This document shows positions 25,353-37,747 of a DNA stretch of 64,000 nucleotides, piece by piece. The notes under the pieces were generated by a model. It worked only from the letters and a program-made list of their open reading frames with translations. It was not told the origin of the DNA and ran no database searches. The stretch is from Pardosa pseudoannulata (taxonomy: Eukaryota; Arthropoda; Arachnida; Araneae; Lycosidae), in the NCBI GenBank assembly GCA_032207245.1, contig CM063509.1, positions 56,534,426-56,598,425 on the forward strand. The letters are read 5' to 3'. The translations under genes were made by a program, and so were the position numbers. Within the stretch, counting starts at the first letter, position 1; each line of letters begins with the position of its first letter.

Positions 25353-26918
25353 CTGCAAGAAAAAATTCAAGCCATTAAGTATTACAAGTTACAAAAATAA
25401 AGATTAATTGAAGAAACTAAATAATTGAAAACTTAGCCATAGATTACTTTATATTTAGCTTTTCAAAACCTGATCTTAAGTAAACACACCTTATTTAGAC
25501 AGCTATTATAACAGCAAATTTCCCTTACATATAACCTAGAATCTTGTAAAGCCTGAATCTGTATGACCTTTAAGTAAAACCTTAATTAAAGCCTGAATCT
25601 ACAGCAATCTGGTTTTGAATACATGCTGCAGTATGTGTATGAATACAAGCATTTTAAATCTGAATTAGCCTGAATTCAGGAAATAAAAATATTTAATCAT
25701 TTTGCTTTCTTTTTGTTTGGTTAGAAGTGCCTTGTCAATGTTTTGCTTCAAGAAAGCTGAGTCTAAGACCTTATTCTTACAACCAATGCTTAATTACTTC
25801 AAATATCTATTTCAACAGGAGGATGAAAAAATATAGACTCCAGTGCAAAATGGCAAATCACAACTTATTTAGCCACAGATTGACTCATTTCTATAAGTAA
25901 CAGATAACTCAATATTATAGTACTTTGTCTTGTAAATTTATGCAGGATAAAAACTTTCCACTGTCATAAATGACCAAGATGTAAGAGTGCTAGAATTCCA
26001 GGGGCCTAATTTAAAGCTTGGCAGTCTCCCAAAGCATGATGTAATCAAAAATGCACAGGATAAGTCTGGGGGTTCAATGTGTTTTTCCCAGAAGGTCAGT
26101 AGAGAGAAAAGAGTTATATAATTGGAAGAAAAAAATCCACCCTCTCAAAGAATTTCCAAATGAAAGGGTTTTTAGCATTGCATTTAAAATACCTTACATT
26201 CATGAGGGTAGGAAGTTCATCAGGAGTTAATATTTTCAATATAATCCATAATATAAAATATTTTCCCCAATTTTTGGCAATTACAATGTGGAAATAAAAT
26301 GTTCAAATTCAGATACAATTTTCAGGGTATTAGTACATAAAATATAGCTGGAAAAAAAGCATGGAAGTTAATAGGTTACTTAACTGTTAGTAAAATTATG
26401 GTCACTTTTTGATATACAAAGCTTGGGAGCCAGGACCTACAGTTTAAAGCCATTTCTAAATGGCTGCAATCATGAAGCCTAAACTGGTTTATTTTTAATA
26501 AAAATGCACACATTGCAACGATATCTAAAATGATTTTGATTTTGGATATTTAATATTATACAAGACCCAAAGTTAGAATGAATATTGCACCTGCAGTGGC
26601 ATATACTTTATAAACTTCACATCTTTGACTTAACTTCAGCATCATTATTTGCTTAAGAATACCTTTTTTAATTAATCAGTTGTAAAACTATTTCTTTTAG
26701 TTCAATACTGTAATGAAATATTTAAACTAAATTCAATGATACAACATATTCATAATAAATACTTATAAAATTTTCTGAACATAAAAATGTGAGATAAATA
26801 CATAGAAAATATTAATCATGGTTTAATTGTTCATCTAGAAAATATTATAGCACAGGTTTTCAACTGAGTTAATCAAAAACAATGCAATTTAGTAATTTTG
26901 ATTACTTAAATAGGTTTT

Positions 26919-26949
<31 letters not shown>

Positions 26950-27128
26950 TTAACATGTTTTTACTGCCAGCTACATTGCATCTCCAAATAGTACCACTGT
27001 TCATACCTAAAATTATTATATGCCAAAATTATGCTTATTTAAGTTATTGCATATACCTAACTATAGCATTGGCTGTACTCAGTTTAATGATCAGAGAAAA
27101 GATTTAGAAAAAGTTAAATAAAATATAC
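25353..27128 (-). other. 1.8-kb intron between exons 17 and 18
   Basis: AT-rich. Contains a short SINE remnant near 26420-26480 (cctacagtttaaagccatttctaaatggct) and a (TAA)n microsatellite. The 25985-26200 stretch is less AT-rich but unassigned. Confidence 0.6.
26921..26946. repeat. (TAA)n microsatellite
   Basis: About eight uninterrupted AAT units. Confidence 0.95.
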
Positions 27129-27235
27129 CTGAAGGCAAAGGCCACTAAAGCACATATCACAACTATAGCATCCAAAATATTCCATGGATCTCTACAATAA
27201 GAGCCTGGATGGAAGATTATACCTTGATCTACAAC
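27129..27235 (-). CDS. cac: Cav2 exon 17: IIIS2-S3 loop and IIIS3
   Basis: 107 nt, 35 full codons. [20 protein letters not shown] is the intracellular S2-S3 loop; [15 protein letters not shown] is the S3 helix, with the conserved WNILDA entry. Acceptor gttttag-type (ttttag|GTT), donor AG|gtatat. Confidence 0.95.
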
Positions 27236-28328
27236 CTAAAATAAGACATAATAGTAAAGAAGATAGCAGTAATTGTTATGGTAGATCAGCAGCCAATTTC
27301 TCTATTAGAATAACTTTTCTTTATATAAAAGCATATCCAGTGAAGAATACTACAGATATATCTTTCAATTATCTAGCAAAATATACACATGCATGTATCA
27401 TCTATATTTTACCGACTCAAAATATTAAATTTTATTTTAGGTTCTAACTAAAAACAAAAAATTTAATGTGTAGGAAGGTTTAATAAAAATGCTACAAAGA
27501 ATGATAAAAACATGAGATATCCACTGAGTATCCTAACTAATGAACATACCAACAAAATCCATACCATGGTTTCTTCCACAGATTCTGATTTTATGATAAT
27601 CCCAATCAACATACTCTGAGGACAAACTATTGAAACACTAGCTAAAAGATTACTAGCCAACATAATTATGCATTTCAAAAGTATAAATTTAGTTCTCACC
27701 TAAAGAATAACATTTCCAGAAAAAAAAACATACTTTATAATTTTCAATTAGAAAGCAGTTTATTCCATTGTAAAAATCCACATTTGAAGACAAGATTAAA
27801 AAACAAAACTTATAATATTTAAATTACTTTGATTATGCAATGAATGCATAATAAAAGTAATTTTTTAATTTCTTTCTTTTTTTAAAAGGTTATATTTCAA
27901 AATCAGAGAAAAAAAAACTAAAGACACTTTTACGATGAAGATACATAAACAATATTCAGTATTATTTCTATGGAATTTGTTTAATTAGAATCTATTTCAA
28001 TCTTATTAATAGTACAATTTCAAATTAATACTAAGGATTAAAAGCAAAAAGAGGGTCTAAGATAAACTTGCAACTTCTTTCTATATTTGCTCTATGTCTT
28101 CAAATTTTTTCCAGATTTCATTCTTTAGCCAAATTAAAATTTGAGACTGTACTAGTGTTTGATGTAGAAACTGTAGTTGGAATGTAAGAAATATTACAAA
28201 ATTACAGTTTAATTGAATAATATTAAGATTTTTCACGATTTCTGAAATCGCATTGAAATAAACCTTTATTGGCTTTTACAGTAGCTAATGCTTATCATAT
28301 GCATAAAACATTCCCATGAAATACAGAT

Positions 28329-28480
28329 TTGGTTTGGAGTACTATGGTTAACTATTTTGCTACACAAAGGCTAATGGGACTGGGAACTACTACTTAAAGC
28401 TGATTCTGAATGGCTATAAACATCTACGTCACCACAGATATTAAAAATAGAAGAGCAGTAGTTATCCTGTCATCCATCAT
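28329..28480 (-). repeat. Decayed tRNA-Arg-like SINE, head lost
   Basis: gatttggtttggagtactatgg, then ggctaatgggactgggaactacta, ttaaagctgattctgaatggctataaacatc. The body is well preserved, but the B-box end has been replaced by unrelated sequence. Confidence 0.7.
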
Positions 28481-28742
28481 TCATTAAAACACTGATAAGG
28501 ATAAAAAGACATAACTTATTTTAGTCTCACAGACCTGATGCATCACAAGAATAGAAATATGATTTTTAGCCTCCTAAACATTCCTTCACAATTCGAATCA
28601 ATAATTATCTACACACTCTATTTTGATAATCTGTTAAACTTGAAATAAAAGTACATATTTAAAAAAATATCCAGAATTTTCTTTTTACCTTTTTACTAAA
28701 ATTTAAATGTAATGTTTTTGTCTCTAGAGATAGATGGTTTAA

Positions 28743-29006
28743 CTCTTTGACATATACAATAGAAATGCCTTTATAAATGCTATTTAAGAACCTTATATAT
28801 GTAAAATAAACAAAAATAAAAAGCTTTATATTTCTTGGGGGAGTTTGAAATGCATTTAATGCACAAAATGAATGGGAGCATTTAAATGTAAGGTTTTTAT
28901 CACTAGAAAATGGATGGTTTAACTATTTAATGTACACAATAGAAATTCCCTTATAAATGTGAATTATATGAAAAAAAATTTATATTTATTGGGGGAGTTT
29001 GAAGAG
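28743..29006. mobile_element. TTAA-flanked element with internal 183-bp repeat
   Basis: TTAA at 28739-28742 and 29007-29010, with ends ctctttgacata and gtttgaagag that are only loosely inverted. The unit tttaaatgtaatgttttt..gatggtttaact..aatagaaat is present twice (28699 and 28882). A piggyBac-like origin is possible but the ends are weak. Confidence 0.4.
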
Positions 29007-29300
29007 TTAAAGAGAAAGTACCTCTGTTCAACAACTTAAAAATTATATTTTTTAAAATTTTAATTATTTTGGAAGAATAATAAATAATTATCATTAAAAT
29101 TGTACAATAATTATCTAGTTAAATAATTTATAAGTATTTTTATTTGGGGTTGTATGGGTTATATGCATGAATAACCAAGCTCCATTTAAAATAAATTTTA
29201 AAATATACATTTCAAAGAAAAAAAAATAATTGTAGAACTGCTATATATTGCTAGTTTGAAATATTAAAATTATAGAAAATCAAAAGACTACTATTAAGTC

Positions 29301-30146
29301 TTTGAAAAGCAGAGAAAAAAAATGATTTAACATATGGTTTCAAGTACAACAACTACATTCCAGAGTAAAAAAACTTGCAGAACTTTGTGAATGCTAATCT
29401 AGTTTAGCAACCTTATATTCTGCATAGCTTTGTATGACATAACAGATGAAAAAATAACTGTTACTTTTTTTTTATCATTTTATAGTTCAGTGGTTGAAAG
29501 TTGTCAGTGTACTCTTTTTATTGGACACATGAATTATAATCACATATCCTTGATCTATTATTGTATATGAGAAAGTAAATATATGTAACCAATTTTTTTA
29601 TTTGCTCAATTTGAGGTTAGTTTAAATATATTTATAAATAGCAAGGCCTATGTTCCAGTAGGACATGTAAATAACCAATCGATAAAAATACATATTAAAC
29701 TAGACAAACTAATTTTCTTACCTTTGAAAAGCAGAGAAAAAAAATGATTTAACATATGGTTTCAAAGAACAACAACCATACACCAGAGTAAAAGAACTTG
29801 CAGAACTTTGTGAATACTAATCTAGTAGCTTAGCAACCTTATATTCTGCATAGCTTTGTATGACATAACAGATGAAAAAATACTGTCACTTTTATATCAC
29901 TTTATAGTTCAGTGGTTAAAAGTTGTCAGTGTAGTCATTTTATTGGTTACATGAATTACAATCATATATCCTTGATCTATTATTGTAATGAGAAAGTAAA
30001 TATATGAAACCAATTTTCTTATTTGCTCAATTTGAGGTTAGTTTAAATATATTTATAAATAGCAAGGCCTATGTTCCAGTAGAACATGTAAATAACCAAT
30101 CAATAAAAATACATATTAAACTAGACAAACTAATTTTCTTACCTTT
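29301..30146. repeat. 422-bp tandem duplication abutting exon 16
   Basis: Unit 1 29301-29722, unit 2 29723-30146, starting tttgaaaagcagag and ending ctagacaaactaattttcttacc. About 95% alike by eye. The breakpoint is within a few bases of the exon 16 donor, so unit 1 carries a second copy of the donor (minus: AAAG|gtaagaa at 29720-29722). Confidence 0.9.
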
Positions 30147-30332
30147 AAAACCATTTCAACAGTGAACACACCAGTGAATGCATAATCAAAGTAATTTAAA
30201 ATTCTATTCCAGTCGGAATCTTCAACAACTGGATCTTCAGCTGCTAATGATATGCTACTTAAGGAAATGATGATCATAATGAATAGGTCAAAATATCGCA
30301 TATTTACAACATAATGTGCTGCACATCGGATG
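30143..30332 (-). CDS. cac: Cav2 exon 16: IIIS1 and IIIS2
   Basis: 190 nt, 63 full codons. IIIS1 is [20 protein letters not shown]; the extracellular loop [16 protein letters not shown] follows; IIIS2 is [21 protein letters not shown] and [15 protein letters not shown] are strong Cav2/Cav1 signatures. Acceptor catttcag|CAT, donor AAG|gtaaga. The donor is duplicated 421 bp into the intron. Confidence 0.95.
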
Positions 30333-31062
30333 CTGAAATGAGATATATAAACATGTTGAAATAACACCGTTTTAAAAATGATTCTGTAACAATTTTAACA
30401 GTTCATAAATACCATTTGAATCAATAAAATTAATTATCTCACTGTTTTTTTTAAAGTAGCTTGAATAATAATACTCAATGGAAAGATAATTAAAAAAATT
30501 AATTTGTTTGGCAACATTGAATTTAAAATAGGTTGGATTTATATTTTTTTCATATTCTATGACCACCACAAAATTTAAAGTTAGTAAAGGGGCATATTTT
30601 TCTATATAAAAGGTTAAAAATTTAAAACTAAATTAAAATATAAAATATTTTCTATTACAAAGAGTTATTTTACATAAATTTCCTTACATAGATTTTCAGT
30701 TATCTTACTTCTTGCAATATCTGTTTTTCACTTCTAAAATTTCATTTAAGTACTGAACAGACTAGTAATTTACCAACACATTGCACATTCCCAAAAAAAT
30801 ATTTAATATTCTAACTGTTCATATTTGCAAAATGGAATTTTTTAAAAATTTTTATGTATTTTGGCTAATAGAAACTAAACATTTCATCTTTGATAATTTG
30901 ACTGTAATACATTGAAATATTCTTAATGGGAAACTACTTACGATGAAACACTGGTTTGCATGAAATAATATAACAGTTCCAACAAATTACTATGTATTTT
31001 CATGCCTTTTTACTCTTAAAACGAAAGGAAAAACTCTTAATACAAAAATATCTTCCTTCTAG

Positions 31063-32258
31063 GAGTGAACAAAATACAGAAAATACCAGCTGCACAGGCA
31101 AGAATTTCTGTATCATTGGACTGTCCTACTGTATCATCAGAACAATTTGTTACATTAGATGATGATAGTGTGTGTACAGCCCCAATTATTGCAGACAAAG
31201 ACATTTGACAGTTTGTACAAAGATTAAAAAAAATATCATTGATGTAGATTCCAATGACAATAATGAAATGAATAAAGCAGCTCCAGTTCCCACGTCATCT
31301 GAAATGAGAATACAGGGTATCTGCCAAAATAAAATTTTTCAAATCCATAACTTTTCATGACTTTCCCTGATTTAGCAGATCATTTTCCATGACTTTAAAA
31401 AGCTTTCGTTAAAGTATATATGAATAAAACTTCTGATGTACATACAAATAAAATATATGCTTTTAGAGAAATTACAGGAATTTTATAAAAAAAAAAACTA
31501 TAAACTTACTTTATAAGTGTTAATAAACTCACATACATAAAAATAAATTGTTGTATCTACATACCTAAGTTTAATCATATAGCAATTTTTCAATCAAAAT
31601 GTTTCCAATTTGTATTCAGGGTACTTTGGTATTATCCAGGTGACCATTAATAATAGCCAAATATAACCCTAGAATGTTTATATACAATATCCCTAGTGAT
31701 AAACTTATATTTTGTGCAAAAATCTTAACTAATTTTTATTAAAAAATAATTATTATTATATTAATAAAATTTTAATCTACAATTTAAGAAAAAAACAGTA
31801 TAAAATACATTTACCCACCCATTAAGCTTTCTTGCTTTGAGTTTCCTTGGTGAACAAATTTTACTTGGCAATAGGGTCAATAAGATAATACATAAATACC
31901 AAACTCAGTAACTTCAGCCAAATTACAAGTAAAAATAGAATTAAACAATTCAATGCATTTTTATTTAATTGGTAGTTTAGCAGATCCATGACTTTCCATG
32001 ACTTTTACTAATTTTATTTGAAAAATCAAGACTTTCCATGACAAAATTAATCTATTGTCTAATTCCATGATTTTCCATGACTTTCCAGGTGTGCGGAAAC
32101 CATGGGAATATCATGAAAAGTATGTGCAATCATTTAGTAACACATTCCAAGGGTAAAATGAATAACAAAATGGACACATTGAACAATTTGTTGACAATTT
32201 GATTATAAAAAAGACAATGCAAAGAAAAATATTTGATTATTTTCCAAAAACTCAATAA
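31063..32258 (+). pseudogene. C-terminal fragment of a pogo/Tigger (CENP-B/jerky-like) transposase, split by an insertion
   Basis: The + strand reads VNKIQKIPAAQARISVSLDC up to NEMNKAAPVPTSSEM (31063-31304) and, after the inserted element 31313-32102, resumes NIMKSM and finishes IIKKTMQRKIFDYFPKTQ before TAA (ending 32258). PTSSEMRNIM and the NKMD...IKKTMQ.KI.DYFPK end are how Tigger/jerky-type transposases end, from family knowledge. Frameshifts are visible near 31200 and 32185, so it is dead. Transcribed opposite to the Cav2 gene. The DDE core and any terminal repeats of this copy are missing. Confidence 0.7.
31313..32102. mobile_element. 790-bp hAT-like non-autonomous element, copy 1
   Basis: Begins cagggtatctgccaaaat and ends ccaggtgtgcggaaacca. 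Flanked by tgagaata (31305-31312) and tgggaata (32103-32110), an 8-bp duplication with one mismatch, as in hAT elements. About 90% like 43746-44520. Short motif ccatgactttcc is repeated near both ends. Inserted in the Tigger pseudogene, so it is younger than that fragment. Confidence 0.7.
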
Positions 32259-32630
32259 ATGTTTTGTGTTTCAAAAAACTTGAAAATTTTGTATTAAATT
32301 CCTTAAGTTCTTATGAATGTTTTAGTTTTACTCATTTTTATCTAATGTATACATATATACATATCTATATAAACAAAATGTACTCTAATAAATTTAATTT
32401 TGTTGAAGATATGCTTCTCTTTTTTCTTTGCAATATTCTTTAACAAGAAAATTTTTTTCAGTCACCTCAGTTTCATGTTAAGCTATTCACCATATTGCAG
32501 AACACCATAAAACGAAGAAAAAAAGTAATGTAGCATGATGTATATGTACATGTTTAGGGGCATACATGTGTACATACTAACACAAAAGTTTGTAATCAAC
32601 TGTACAGATTTGGTAAATCTAAATTCTTAC

Positions 32631-32733
32631 GGATTGGTTGGAGAGCAAATAAACATGGAAGAGTATGGAAGCATTGGTCTAGGACCCATAATATCGTCAT
32701 CTCTATTATCTCCTTCTTGAGCTCTGTCATCAT
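32631..32733 (-). CDS. cac: Cav2 exon 15: end of II-III loop
   Basis: 103 nt, 33 full codons. DDRAQEGDNRDDDIMGPRPM is an acidic cytoplasmic stretch; LPYSSMFICSPTNP leads into IIIS1. GPRPMLPYSSMFI.SPTNP is nearly what I recall in insect cacophony (GPKPMLPYSSMFILSPTNP). Acceptor tttcag|ATG, donor CC|gtaaga. Confidence 0.93.
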
Positions 32734-34553
32734 CTGAAAAATAAAACTCAAATATATATTTCTGTGCATATAGCTAAATACACAAAATGTATAACATTTA
32801 AATATATTATATCATGTCTTTTGATTTGGCAGAATAAACTGTAATATTCATATTATGACACAAATATACATTTGCCAATCTGTCTGTTACAAGAACTTAT
32901 AAACAATGAACAGTAGCAATATGGTCTTCGTACATAACATTCTGGCAATCATTTCTATGTCAACTACTTTATTTTTAACTAAATTTTGTGAATGTTACAT
33001 TTGTGATATTTTGAATTATATATTTTGGGAATTCATGACAATATTTTCATTCTATTTCTAACTTCCAACATTAGTTTGTCAATTTCTTGCATTTAATATT
33101 TTATAAACATATAAATGGATGGACTTATATTGATATTATTTTGATGCTAGTTAATAATGAAAGCTAAAAATATTATTATGAATGTCCCAAGGAAATTTTA
33201 ACATTAAACATTCATCAGCATTAACATGCCAATATCACAGAGACTTCATGTTAGTGATAAAATAACATCATAATAAGATAAGATGTAAAAATGTAAAGTG
33301 TCTGTATTTGAAAGTTCAATAAAATCTCTTGATAAATCTAAAATGTTCTGTTAATTAAAACATTTATAAGCTGTCATATTCCAGTAAAGAGGGATAGCCT
33401 CTAATTGAGCAAAAAGTAAACATAGTGTGGATTTGTATGCTTCTGTTTTCTAATAATTAGATTTAAATAGTCACTAGTGATATAGTGACACTACAACTAA
33501 TGATATGTTGTTATATCTAATATTAGTGACAAATTGTTAAATTATTTGAAAAAAGTAGTTTCAGAGATGAAACAGTAAAAATTTAAACTATGGTAATAAA
33601 ATAATGATGTGTACAGTACAACAGTTCACTTTGTATACATCTGTCACTTATGCATCCCACTTTCACCAAATGGTTGCTAGCAAAGAACACAAATAAAGAA
33701 GACTTAATCCTAAATCACTGAAATTTATGGATTTCAAATCTAGCAAGCATTGACTTGTCTGTATTGACTTATTTTGTATACCATTGAACTGGTGATAAGA
33801 AGTCTATGCAAGCGTCTATACCTCAATGAAACATGCTGGATTATGAAAATAACAATAGTTATCAGACAAACCTACTTGTCTAGATTCAGTATTGCATGAA
33901 TGTTAAAATAAATTATAATGCAAGATTTTAAATGATTTTCTGAATGTAAAATGATGAAAATTATTTATTGTCAAATATTTATTATTAATTTCTTCTGTAA
34001 ATAGTACTCCTCACTATGAATTTGCTACAACCCTTCTAAAAGGTTTAGTGTCACATAATGGACAGTAAAACACACTTTAAAAATACTTATAATACAGGTG
34101 GGGAACATGACGTCTTAAGGCCACTTCAACCTTCATCAGTTTCTTATGCAGAATTTTATAAAAGCTCTCTTTTGTATTAATATTTACCTATACAGATTAT
34201 GACAATTTGAAAATTAATATTGTATCGTTGCTATGTCAATTTTTTATAATTTAATATTTTTCTTGCTTTTTTGGGTTTATTTTTTAATGTAATAAATTTA
34301 TTTAAAACTATTTCTACTTTTTTACTTTATTTGAATTGGTATATAAATATGCAGTTTTTTTAAAAAATAATTAAAGATTAATGTTATAACAAGTTATTTC
34401 CATTACATGAGTACTAAAGTATTTTGCACCACAACTTTTTATGTTAAATAATAAATACAAGACTTAATTTTCTTTTGTATTATTTCTATATAAAGCAATG
34501 AATGCATGAAACTATAAAAAATTAATTTTACAAAAGTTGAATATCTAGGTATA

Positions 34554-35175
34554 CATTGAAGCATTGATAATCCAGAAACTATAATCCAGCACTGATACAT
34601 TTTCTATTTACTTAATTTTTAATTCTGTTGATTTATGTTTCTGTTGCTAACAGCATTTTTTATTATTTATTTTTACTTTGCTGAATTTATGTCCTAATTA
34701 AAGTATTTTGATTTCACATTTTGAAATTTAATTGATTAGATCAGATGGGGGAAGGGAAAGAAACAGGAAAACCGGCCATATCAGGCAGAAATTCACAAAA
34801 GGCAGATAATTTTTCAAATACAGATGTCCTTATAAAAGAGCGCTTTACATAGACTGGGTGTTTTGAAGAATTTCATTAAACCTATGTTAATTTCGATCAT
34901 TTTTTCTTATAAAAAATATAACCTGTATTGTGGCTTTATAGTTGTTAAATTGAAATATATAAAATTGTTTCATACGTAGTTTTAAAGTTTTAATACATTT
35001 TATGGGTTTTTGATCAGAAAACATGTATATTTTAAGCTATTTCTAAAGATATATTTCATTGAATGATATGAATGACTGCCAGTTTTGATTTTTTTTCAGA
35101 GCACCAAAAATCTGTAAAATTGGTAATCCAGCACAGTGTATTTCCCACAGATGCCAGATTATTGATGTTTGACTG
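34554..35175. mobile_element. 622-bp TA-flanked Tigger-like MITE, related to 20556
   Basis: Left end cattgaagcattgataatccag, right end gccagattattgatgtttgactg, TA on both sides. Shares terminal and internal blocks with 20556-22054. A fragment of the same family lies at 37752-37860, and a reverse fragment at 53040-53170. Confidence 0.7.
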
Positions 35176-35249
35176 TATCAAGTTATCTGGTTTCCAGTGG
35201 TAAAAAAGGTTCTCACCCTCACTTATGGTATAGATCATTTTATCCTTAA

Positions 35250-36152
35250 GGTATCCGTCTATGTTCAGAGAACTTTTTTCTTTAAATGTAGAGACTAGTT
35301 CATGTTTTTATATATTTAGATTTATTTTTTATATTATGATAGAGAATTGTCCTTGAAAAATTTATTCCTGGAGAAGTTTTATAAAATTTTTAATAAATGA
35401 AAAAAAATTTAGTAAAAAAATAGGTTTTTTTTCAAAAGGTCTAATTTTTTAATAAATTAAATTATTTCAATATTTTTTGATGCAACACATTTCCTATACA
35501 CTGGACTAGTGAATCACCTAAAAACTTTGCTTAATTTACATTTGGTAACAAATTTTGGTCCTTGAAAATCATACACATTGAATTTTTAATGAATTTTCAT
35601 TACCTTTATGCCTAACTATGAGTGTAACATCATTAAAAATTATCCAAATTTAAAGCTTTTAGGTCATTCACTAGTAAATACTATCAAAAGCATTCATAAT
35701 AATTTTCAACAAAATATTTTAAGAACTTTTTGAGAAATCACATTTCAAGTTTCAACATTTAAAATAAAAGCACATTTAACTATTAAAAAATTAAAATACA
35801 TGTTTAAAATTCCCCACACTTTCTTGCTTCAAAACTTTCTAATTGCCAAGTTGCAAATTATTAAAAGTACTAGAAAAATGTTTAAGCTAATCTTGATGAA
35901 ATTTTAAAAAGTTTTGTCCAAAAAATGGTCTTTAAAAGGCTTTAAATTCACAACTTTCGGTTCTAAAGTTGCTACTTCCATTTTGTTTTGACAGCTGTCA
36001 CTGATGTTTAAATAGCTGTAACTTTTCTTTAAAATGCCGTAGAAACAAAGCAAAAACTGATTTAGGAGCCTAAAAGTTGAAATTTTACAATAGAGAATTA
36101 AAAAAATTATGATTTTTGGCAAAAAATGATGTTTTTAACGTAGACAGATACC
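35250..36152. mobile_element. 903-bp TTAA-flanked element
   Basis: Terminal inverted repeats ggtatccgtctatgtt and aacgtagacagatacc with TTAA on both sides (35246-35249, 36153-36156). The TTAA target suggests piggyBac-type transposition, but the ends do not start CCC, so the superfamily is open. Minus-strand frames inside have no recognised domain. Confidence 0.75.
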
Positions 36153-36460
36153 TTAAGCTATTATGAACACAGATAGACAGAGAACCAGATACACAATTTT
36201 CATTTCTCTCTAGCTTATTGCATTTTATAATCACTGAGTTCATATTTATATATAAATTGCTATGCGCACACAGAGACAATAATTCTAAATATTCTATATA
36301 TAGGTGATAGGTAGGATATAAAATGTCAATATTCATAAGAAGTCTGAGATTCAATTTCATGATGAGTATAATCCTTTCTCTATACTTCATGTGAGGGTAA
36401 AAAAATCACAGACACTGTTGAATTTAAAATAAAACTGTATAAGTGGATAATATTTTGTAC

Positions 36461-36540
36461 CATTATCAGATAAATCAGTAGAGTTTTTCTTATCTTCTGA
36501 TTTATCATCTAAATTGGTAGCTACAGCATTTCCTTTGGCC
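36461..36540 (-). CDS. cac: Cav2 exon 14: II-III loop
   Basis: 80 nt, 26 full codons (AKGNAVATNLDDKSEDKKNS to SDN), polar and charged, cytoplasmic, poorly conserved in the family. Assigned from borders (tttgtag|GGCC, AATG|gtacaa) and exact phase fit between exons 13 and 15. Separated from exon 13 by only 145 nt, the shortest intron here. Confidence 0.88.
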
Positions 36541-36685
36541 CTACAAAAAGAAAACAAGACAATGTTATTCATTTTTAAAAAATGAATATGTATAAATACA
36601 ATTTTAAAAAAAAGAAAAAGAACAGAACTAACATTATAATACCAAATCTAGATATATATTACAATATCCTTAAATGAATACTTAC

Positions 36686-36789
36686 CCAGTGGCCCCATCA
36701 CCTAAATTTACTTGAGGGGAAGGGGGACAAATATTGACTTCAGGAGGCTGAAGTCCCAACATCTCTTTCTCTCGTTCTTGTATGACTCT
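36686..36789 (-). CDS. cac: Cav2 exon 13: II-III loop
   Basis: 104 nt, 34 full codons. RVIQEREKEMLGLQ resembles the charged helix that follows IIS6 in Cav2 proteins; PPEVNICPPSPQVNLGDGAT is a proline-rich stretch that could bind partners (inference). Acceptor cctacag|AGA, donor GG|gtaagt. Confidence 0.9.
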
Positions 36790-37049
36790 CTGTAGGAAAA
36801 AATATAATTCATTATAACTTTCTAATAATATGAAAATATAAATAAATACATTTTTTTAGTGTGATTTTATATGAAATAACTGACAAGCAAGTGAAATAAA
36901 GAAATTGCATTCAGAAAGAATTGCTTGATATTTAGAAATATTGTAATGTAGTTGATATGTTATAATTGGAGAATAAAACAATATCAGTTATTCTAAATAA
37001 AATTATTTCAATTTTCACAAAAAACAACTATTTGAACTGTGGCTTTATA

Positions 37050-37747
37050 CAGTCGAACTTCGATAACTCGACTTCCTATAAGTCGAATAATCTGCTAACT
37101 CAAACTTTTAATCAAGTCCCAAATCATTTCTATACTTTTCTTTAAAAAACTGTCTCAATAACTCGAAGTAAACATTTTCTAAGTCGAAGTTTTTGTGATA
37201 GATTTCCCTGGTAAAAAACACAATTCTGTTCAAAACTTCGAATGCCAGTCCACTCTTGACTTTCAAGAACGAAGGTTCTCGAAGGTCATGAGCAAGCACA
37301 GGACGCTATTCACATCTTACAGCAATACCTAGAGACCACCAAAGGTACAGACAACACCCTATTTAACTGTGCTAAAAAATTAGGTGACTTTATGAATGCC
37401 AACAACCTTAAAAATAACTGCTTTTTTCAAATGAGATTTACATGGTAATGTATACTAATTAGTATACATGGTAATGTATACTAATTAATATGTAATGAGA
37501 CAAAATTTCTTGAGATTTAAACATTTTGAACCCATTCTTCTCTTGTTGTTTACATATGTGAATAACTATAAATGCATATGAATTCATACAACTATAGTAT
37601 TATGGCACATATCAAGCCATTTAAACCTGTCTACCCATCTCAAGTGCCAGTTGAGAGGAATGGTAGGTAACTTCAATAACTCGAACTTCGGATAAGTCAA
37701 ATATTTTTGGGGGTCCCCTGGGACTTCGAGTTATCGAAGTTTGACTG
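37050..37747. mobile_element. Pogo/Tigger-type MITE, copy 2, reversed and enlarged
   Basis: Ends cagtcgaacttcgataactcg and ttatcgaagtttgactg, TA on both flanks. Same sequence as 18908-19443 in the opposite orientation, with extra sequence around 37455-37640 that includes a duplicated gtatactaattagtatac motif. Confidence 0.8.

Larger units (their letters stand above)
27236..30142 (-). other. 2.9-kb intron between exons 16 and 17
   Basis: Holds a decayed SINE (28329-28480), a TTAA-flanked element (28743-29006) and a 422-bp tandem duplication that reaches the exon 16 donor (29301-30146). Otherwise AT-rich; the 27463-27699 minus-strand frame is a chance frame with no recognised domain. Confidence 0.65.
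30333..32630 (-). other. 2.3-kb intron between exons 15 and 16
   Basis: Contains a + strand Tigger-type transposase pseudogene interrupted by a hAT-like element (31063-32258). The rest is AT-rich without recognised features. Confidence 0.7.
32734..36460 (-). other. 3.7-kb intron between exons 14 and 15
   Basis: Contains the Tigger-like element 34554-35175 and the TTAA element 35250-36152. The stretch 32740-34540 is AT-rich with nothing recognised. Confidence 0.65.

Noticed and set aside
29301..30146. Possible duplicated, mutually exclusive exon beside exon 16
   Set aside because: The tandem duplication stops at the exon border; unit 1 contains the donor but no coding sequence for IIIS1-S2.
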